Below, one piece after another: positions 24,901 to 33,900 of a DNA stretch of 64,000 bases. The DNA comes from Flabesymbios commensalis (Eukaryota > Annelida > Polychaeta > Terebellida > Flabelligeridae). The translations under genes and the position numbers were made by a program. The stretch lies in assembly GCA_964017125.1 (NCBI GenBank), contig OZ024908.1, positions 67,023,440-67,087,439 of the forward strand, written 5' to 3'. The notes beneath the pieces were generated by a model. The model saw only the letters and a program-made list of their open reading frames with translations. It made no database searches and was not told the origin of the DNA. The stretch's first letter is position 1. Each line of letters begins with the position of its first letter.

Positions 24901-27900
24901 TAAACATTACAGTAACAAAATCCAGGTTATTAAATAATATTGAAATATCCCTGTCTCAGCTTCCGAATTTTAGGGCAGTATCTTAACTGCTAAAATATAA
25001 ATAAACTGTTGATTACTTTGAATAGGTTCGCTCACCTAACGAGGCTCACCCAATTATGTAGATAGTCTTCGGGCTATTATAAACGCAACATTATACTCCA
25101 TTACATCGGGTAGTGACCACCGGCCTATTGTAACACCGTGCTATGATTTCTGTCCTCTATTTCTAACACCATGTTATGCTCCCTATTTCAATCAGTGTTT
25201 AACTAAACTACAATACCATGTTATGTTCCCTTCCTTCAAGAGATGTATGCCCTAATTCTGCCCTCATATTATGTCGCTCAGGTAGTATTTGGTCAGGACT
25301 TGGACGTTATGAACAGCGACAATGCCCCTTTTACAAAAGCTATCTTCAAAGGTTTGGACGGATTTTCGTACAAGATCAAAAATCCTGTGAACGCAGTGAG
25401 TAAGGGTAGTTTTAAAAAATTAGAATTTGATGAGCCAGCTATAACTTAATACGCGAGACTTCACGTCATTAACTTTATTAATTGTTCATTTAAATAATTT
25501 GTATTGCTTTGATAAGTACGCCTATCCTACATTAAGATTTTCTAAATACAGTTTGCATTGTTCTGAAAAGAGGAAATTTGCAAAACTTCTGTTTACACAC
25601 TAAAATAAAACACAAAAAAACAATTGGCAATAGAAATATACGGTAAAAACCCCTATTTAATGACGAGCTAAGCTTTCACGTCTTTTAAGTTTTTTTATAT
25701 AGCCGCTTCAGCATAAAGATTCAGAGATTGAAAACATCGCCCACTCATTGTTGGGGTATAATGAAAGATAATTACTTTCTTTTGAGGCCGACAATTACGT
25801 AAGCAATGTGAACTTCAAAAGGAAAGAAGTAATTGATATTGTATTTACTTTAAAAAAAAATATTTTTGTTTTCTAGAGGCGTTCAGATCGTGACCGGCCT
25901 TTTAAACAGGAAGTTAGAGAGGCGTGTAAGTTTCTGAGGGACACAGTCACCAGCTGGTTCAATGAGAGGAAGAGATCTATGGAGCAGGGTATAGGTGTCC
26001 CTGATGATGTTCTCACCATGATGATCCGTGCTCAGGGTAAGCGGAGAAATGCATGGAGCAGGGTATAGGAGTCCCTACTCATGTTCTTACACTATGATCC
26101 GAGCTCAGGGTGAGATCATGGAGCAGGGTATAGGAGTCCTTGACTATCTCCTTACGACTTTGATCCTTGCGCAGGGTTTTTTAGAGGATAAAACATAGCT
26201 CGCATTCTTTGTGTTATAAATGAGATTTTTCCATATTAAATTTGGCATTATAGCCTTAAACTAAGCCTAAATAATTGTATTAATTTACTTAATAGTGTGG
26301 ATGAATTTCATCCACAGTATTAACCCTTTAAGCCCTCACGATGCATTAAAGCATCATTTTACATCCCTGAAAACAGACCTAATTTTCCTTCAAATAAGGG
26401 CTTTAGAATGAAAATTTCCATGAAACTGGTTTACCAGTACTTGACAATTTTCTTCAATTTTTAAATCAGGTCAAGTCATCTTCATCCACTACAAGTCGAG
26501 AATTGCGACAGCAATTCGCGGCTTGTAGTAGATGAAGATGACAACGGTGAATTCAGGCCTGAAAGGGTTAAGTAAATCGTTCGCGAAGTAAAATAATATG
26601 GTATATATAGAAATTTAACGCTGTTAAAAAACTACTGTTGCAATATTATATTAAATAGCTGTTCTTCTCTGCAAAATCAAAAGTCAGTATCTGCATTTCG
26701 GCTTTGCACGACACGTAAATTTTGCTAGCTTTCCAGGAGGCTGCTTCAGCATAGCGGGTGAATACGTTTGAGGAATGGAGCGTTCATTTCAGTTGATCCT
26801 TTGGAGATTAACATATATACTGACTATGTGTAGATTATCAGTTTTTTTCTCAGAATGTTCGTCTTTCTATTATACATTGTTTTTTCTGACAGATGAAATG
26901 AATATTCCATTGGAAGAAGTAATGGATGACTTCATAACACTGTTTATGGCAGGTGAGTAGTGTAAAGAAACAACATGCAAAGATATACTCTAAACAAGTC
27001 ATAGAGTAGTAAAGCCAAAAAGTAGTATCTACTCACTTACAAGGTAAGCAGATACTGCCTCTTGGTTTTGCTTTGAGCTGTCCTACTTATGGAATATAAT
27101 AGACAGATATGTTGAACCAACGAACTTTTAACACAGCGCAAATGTCTTCAATGAAATACAACTATGTCTATAGTTTGCGATATTTAATTGGGTTGTAGTA
27201 CTTAAACGTACGCAGTCTGTTCGTGACAGGTAAATTATGTTAACACACTTTCCATATGAACTGTAAAAATAATTCAGACAGTAAGCAAACATATTCCCCA
27301 TATAAAATTACACTTTACTACGCTGCAAGTGTTTGTAACAGATATTATATATAGGTCATAGTCCACAACAATTAGATCAACATATAAACTATAGGTTACT
27401 TTATTAATAAAGATAAGATATGTTTTTATATACCGGTAATTAATTAAATATGATATCTTGCAGGTCAGGAGACGACTGGCAATATGTTGTCATTTGCACT
27501 CAATGTGGTAGGCAGAAGGCCAGATATTTTGAAAAAGTAAGTGCATTTTAGCAGATATGCATAATTGCATTGTGCATTTTTGTTGAAGCAGTCACTTGGA
27601 GTTGTGTTTCGCTACCGCGATCAAAAATTTCAAGTGACTAAAATTTAGTTAAATTTGCTAAATATAAGTTGAATTGTATATGATTATCGCTAATTTGATA
27701 CATACATAATTTTTAAAAGCTGACTATATAAGCCAATTAAAACACAAGAAAAAGCGTATAGCAGTTTATTCGACCAAATGTCTATTAGTGTCTATTAGGC
27801 TAAAGTAGATATACATATTTAGGCTACAGTACGGGGTGTTAAATATTATGGAGGCCACAACAGTTCAATACTAAAGTTTTCCGTAACTTGAAGGCATGGT

Positions 27901-30900
27901 GCAAATACACTGCTTATTTTCTTAAAAAGGCTTTGTCATTAGTTGTAACCAGTTGTATAAATGTATCCATTCTAGAACGTACAAATTAATATTTGAAAAA
28001 AAAAAATGTTTTTTCAATTCTATATAAACAAGGCAAATTCACATAAATTAATCATAGTCCAGGCAAACTAAGAAATGACCCACCACTAATTGCACCAGAA
28101 ATTATTCTTTCACCAACGGTCTCAGAAAGTGTCATAGAAAAACATATTAAAAGTCACAAGGAATCGCAGTAGTGGAAGAGTGCCTAATTTGCATTAATCC
28201 AAAATGGCTGCCAAAATAATTGACTAAGTCTTATTTTGGTGATATCTCGGCTAATAATCAACGTAGAATCATGATTTTGGTGTCTAACCATATGTTTTTG
28301 GGGTCAAAAAATCGGATGAGCAGTGTCCAAATGCACCTTGTGTCCAAATCCTCCTGGGTCTCCCCTACTCATGTTAATTCTGCCATGCAAGCCCTTACTA
28401 ATATTTCATACACAACCAGTGTGCCACACAAGGACGTTTCACATGCACGACAACAAAAGGACATGGCAGACACCCTTAAGATTATGTACTTGTAAGAGAC
28501 TTGTAGCTGCAGGACAGGGTACTGCATGATGACTCACCAAGATAAGATACGAGGTCATTCACCTAACCCCTCTTCAAGAAACTTGCAGCTGCAGGACAGG
28601 GTGCTGATAACTCATCAAGGTAAGAGACTAGGTCATTCACATTGATACCTAACCCCTCTTCCAGAGACTTATAGCTGCAGGACAGGGTGCTGATAACTCA
28701 TCAAGGTAAGAGACTAGGTCATTCACATTGATACCTAACCCCCCTTCCAGAGACTTGTAGCTGCAGGACAGGGTGCTGATAACTCATCAAGGTAAGAGAC
28801 TAGGTCATTCACATTGATACCTAACCCCCCTTCCAGAGACTTGTAGCTGCAGGACAGGGTGCTGATAACTCATCAAGGTAAGATACTAGGTCATTCACAT
28901 TGATACCTAACCCCTCTTCCAGAGACTTGTAGCTGCAGAACAGGGTGCTGATAACTCATCAAGGTAAGAGACTAGGTCATTCACATTGATACCTAACTCC
29001 TCTTCCAGAGACTTGTAGCTGCAGGACAGGGTGCTGATAACTCATCAAGGTAAGAGACTAGGTCATTCACGTTGATACCTAACCCCCCTTACAGAGACTT
29101 ATAGCTGCAGGACAGGGTGCTGATAACTCATCAAGGTAAGAGACTAGGTCATTCACATTGATACCTAACTCCTCTTCCAGAGACTTGTAGCTGCAGGACA
29201 GGGTGCTGATAACTCATCAAGGTAAGAGACTAGGTCATTCACATTGATACCTAACCCCCCTTCCAGAGACTTATAGCTGCAGGACAGGGTGCTGATAACT
29301 CATCAAGGTAAGAGACTAGGTCATTCACATTGATACCTAACTCCTCTTCCAGAGACTTATAGCTGCAGGACAGGGTGCTGATAACTCATCAAGGTAAGAG
29401 ACTAGGTCATTCACATTGATACCTAACTCCTCTTCCAGAGACTTATAGCTGCAGGACAGGGTGCTGATAACTCATCAAGGTAAGAGACTAGGTCATTCAC
29501 ATTGATACCTAACCCCTCTTCCAGAGACTTATAGCTGCAGGACAGGGTGCTGATAACTCATCAAGGTAAGAGACTAGGTCATTCACATTGATACCTAACC
29601 CCTCTTCCAGAGACTTATAGCTGCAGGACAGGGTGCTGATAACTCATCAAGGTAAGAGACTAGGTCATTCACATTGATACCTAACTCCTCTTCCAGAGAC
29701 TTGTAGCTGCAAGACAGGGTACTGATAAGCTAACAAATGTATTTCAGTACGAGCTACATGTATGTAGTTATCCCTCAACCCTATAATAGTAGGTTTACTC
29801 CCAGAAGGGCGAATAAATGTAGCCTAGCTGATGCACTGTGACAGGACATGCCTGATAACACAACACTACCCAGAATTAACATTCAATATATATTAGATAG
29901 AGGTACCTTACTGCATAGAGTCTCTGTGTTCAAAGGAATTGCATATGAAGTAACATGCAAGCATTATGTAAAGCATGTCAACAACCACTATTGAACACCA
30001 ATTGTTGTGTTGATGTAGTTCACCAGAAACTCTCTAGTATCTATGTAGGTGCAACTGTGCACATTTCAGACTCTGTGGTATTTAAAGGGACTGGCCCAGG
30101 CTAAAATCATCAAAAAATCGGTGATTTTATTCCGGGTTCTTAATGTGACCATATGATGTAAACATGTACATAGACTAGAACTGCAAATTTTTATAATTTT
30201 TGTGCAGCGCATTCACCAGTTAGGCTAGATATAGAGACGAACTTCCCGTATTTCCTATTTTTGACATGGTTGTCAATAATTAGAAATCAGGAATTTCGTC
30301 TCTATATCTAGCCTAACTGGTGAATGCGCTGCACAAAAATTATAAAAATTTGCAGTTCAAGTCTATATACATGTTTACATCATATGGTCATATTTGGAAC
30401 CCGAAATAAAATCACCGATTTTTTTATGATTTTAGCCTGGGCCAGTCCCTTTAATGAGAAACGGAAAGATCAGTTCTAAAATGTTTAACAAAGAGATCCG
30501 TTAATAGTCCAAACTGCCATAGCGGTTTCAAGAAAACACAAACCCACTTATTGGTATGCTTCCATGCCAAATCCACAAATTAGATCTTAGACCAGAGCCA
30601 AAACAGGGAGAAAAGCATCCACCAAAATTCTGGAGTAACTTATTGTTTTATAGAGTATAACAGTTGGTCCAGAAATGTACAGAAATGTGTCGTTTATTCA
30701 TCACATTATTGGATGGAATACCACATCTGGCGTCGGGATTGGCAAAAAAGCAGCATTGACACTCCTATCCACCAGTGCAGTATTTTGGGAACAGTGGGCT
30801 AGTTTTCAATGATCTAAAAAGCTCAAAGGCTGACGTGATATCTACAGGTGAAGACGCTCTAGTCGCCTTATACAAAGGTAAACCTGGTGAGACGCTTGAC

Positions 30901-33900
30901 CATCTGAGATTGCGAAAGTTTCATCATAAAGTCATACTCAAGCCCTAAAATCTTAAGTAATACCTCATTTTTGACTAATCTGAATACACTGATTTCCTCA
31001 AGATGAGACACAAATGCAAGACTAGATTCGCTAATTCCATAACTGTATGGAAGTATGTGTGTTTATAGGATATCATTATTTATCTATGGCTGGCATTTGC
31101 TATATTACTGTTAATGTTTTACTGCACCCATTAAACGGTTAGAAAATAGTGCCTGTATATGTACCATGACAATTGGTTAGGAATTGACTGAGAAATCGAA
31201 GAAAATCATTCACCACGGTAATGTGAAACCGACTATAATCGCACTGTTTTAATGTGGCATTATTTGCCTGATATGATCATAGGTATCCCCTTTTCACACA
31301 CAACTCTCGACATACTATATTTTGTAGAGGGAGGGAGGGTGTGGAGAAGGGGTGCATATAATGTGATTTACAAATACAGCTTATCTTATATATTTTAGGC
31401 CTATTGAATGTGTCAACAGGTGCATTGTAATGTTGTCGTTAGGGGGCACCATTCAATCTACAGAAGGGGGGGGGCTGCAGGTTTTTTTTTATAAATAATT
31501 TCGGGTAGACTCTGTGTGAAATATATAATTTACATCAAGAACTGTTCTCTATAAACATGTATTTAAATTTGAAATTATCACCGCGCCACCTAGCTTGGTT
31601 GTAATAAATAATTTGTCCGCGACAAAAACTCCAACCCCTCTTGGTGATTGGATGGTGGCCCCCTAATGACTTCGAAATTTTAACCACTGATACAATAACA
31701 TGATTAATAATGATCTGAACAGTATAGCACTTTTATAATAAACATGTTACTCTATCAGTTAGGCAGAATAATATTATGGTCATGTTACAAAATCAAAATT
31801 CGCGAAATTTGAGGTGATTTCACATCCGTCATGCCAAATATTTTAATTTGTGGTGTAAACGAAATGTCCAGGATGTTCAATAAAGTGCTCATTAGATTCC
31901 TTGACCCGAAAAACGTAAGGTTAGACACAAAGAATCATGATTCTTCATTGATTATTAGCCGAGATAACGCCAAAATAAGGATTTGTGCAAATTAGACACT
32001 CTTCCACTACTCTGATTCTATGTGACTTTTAATATGTTGTTCTAGGATAATAAAATTATTTATGAGGCTTTTGGTGAAGGAATAATTTCTGTTGCAATTA
32101 GTGGTGGGTTGACCCTATTTTTGACCTAGCTGTCCTGGACTATCAGGGCTCTAACTGTTAAAGCTACTTTCCACGGATTACATTGACCGCCCTTCAAACA
32201 GAAAATAGATATGCATGCCAGAATTTCTCTCACCAAGCTTACATGTTTTCTAACAGGTCATTTCCCTGATCCGCAATTACAAAGGGGAGTCACTTGTTAC
32301 TTTGTACTTTACTATGGTTACAGGCTACAAGAAGAAGTGGACATGGTTTTGGGCGGCAAACATAAGGTGACATACGATGATATTGGTCGTCTTGACTACA
32401 TGAGTATGGTCCTGAAAGAAACTCTCAGGCTTTATCCACCGGCTCCTTTCACGTTCAGGACAAACCCTAAAGATATCACCATAAACAAGTACAAAATACC
32501 AAAAGACACCATCTTCTTGGTAAGTGATTTTAATGTTCACATTCGCCTATTGCGTAGTTTCGTCTATAAATTGTGGAATTTTGTATTTGCAAACAGTGTG
32601 CTTTTGAAAATGCTGTAAAATGTTACTATTGACAATTTGCAAGTTTATTTTTTATTAACATTGAAAAGAGAACAGCACTCTGTAAGAGCTTAACTGTTCT
32701 ATACAAAGTGCTGTTATTTTGTCAATGGTACCAAAAATTAAACTTAAAATTGTTTTAAATAACGTTGTTATAATTGTTTTAAATCTCTGATTTTCTTACA
32801 GCTGAGCACCTATGCCAGCAGTAGACATCCTGATTTCCAGAAGAGACCAAACGAGTTCATTCCTGAACGTTACGAACCTGAGTCTGAATTAAGGTTCTAA
32901 CTAATATTATAGTCATTATGTCAAACAATCAGTCACTACTACCCACTGGGTACACGACGTTGTTGTCATGTTGAATCAACGTCGGCCATTGAGGTTGATT
33001 GAACGTCGCAACAACTTCATATACACAGTGGGTAGGGATTATGCAGTGGTTCGTAAACAGTGCATTGCCATAGATCAAAACACGATGAGTTTCACCGATG
33101 CTGATTTAATGTTGGGCCAGCGTCGCAGACGGTGGGCCAACATTAAAACAGCATTGGCGCAATACCTCTTGTCGGGAATGCGATAGTTGTTTTGTATGTA
33201 TTACATGTGCACCTGTGCTATAGAATCATAACATAATGCAAACGGTGCTTGTCACTTGTATTCTGCATGCTGCATGACATGGTCATATTAAATTTAAAAA
33301 ATAGATCTTAATTTGTATCTCACAAAAATAATATTTGATTCAAATTCGTTTAGTTACATCATATTTTGCCAGTTGTTATTATAGCTATTTTTTTATATTT
33401 GTGCACAAAAATAAAATTAAGTATATAAAATAGAATAAAATAGTTTAATTATCATGATTACATAATCACTATAATTACTATAATAATTCCTATATTTATT
33501 TTCTCTGTTTTATTTGTAGGCCTCCCCATTTTAGTGTATTTCCTTTCTCCTTAGGACAGAGAGGGTGTGTCGGACAAACTTTTGCTCTGGTTAGTAATAT
33601 TACTTATTTAACCCTTACAGCCCGGAAGTATTCCTGTATAAACCATGGAGACCAAAATTTTTTTTAACGTATTCTATGGTTGGTTATCCCCCTATTTTGG
33701 CATGCTTTGTAAACTTTATTCATATTTTAAGTGGCATAAATTTATTGAGATCTACATACACCATAACATAGGTGTACAAATAAATCAGAAAGAGCTAACT
33801 AAGACATTTATGATTATTTTAAATTGAAAAAACCCTTTGGTCTCCATGGTTTATATCAAAATATCTCAGCGGTGTAAGGGTAAATCTATGTGGCTCTACA

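Larger units (their letters stand above)
28054..32143. mobile_element. Segment bounded by long inverted repeats (possible large non-autonomous transposon)
   Basis: The left arm, about 28054-28345, begins ATAGTCCAGG. It matches the complement of the right arm, about 31866-32143, which ends CCTGGACTAT. Shared words include CATATTAAAAGTCACA, AGTGGAAGAGTG and ATCTCGGCTAATAATCAA. The interior holds the 86-bp array and the palindromic element at 30086 but no transposase. The arms are diverged by perhaps 15-25 percent by eye. It may instead be two separate copies of one repeat in opposite orientation. Confidence 0.55.

Noticed and set aside
28495-29732. CRISPR-like array
   Set aside because: The units are tandem with no unique spacers, and the context is an animal intron.
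28495-29732. The 86-bp units as constitutive P450 exons
   Set aside because: The flanking exons (27536 to 32324) already join in phase to give continuous conserved sequence, and the 41-base core would shift the frame.
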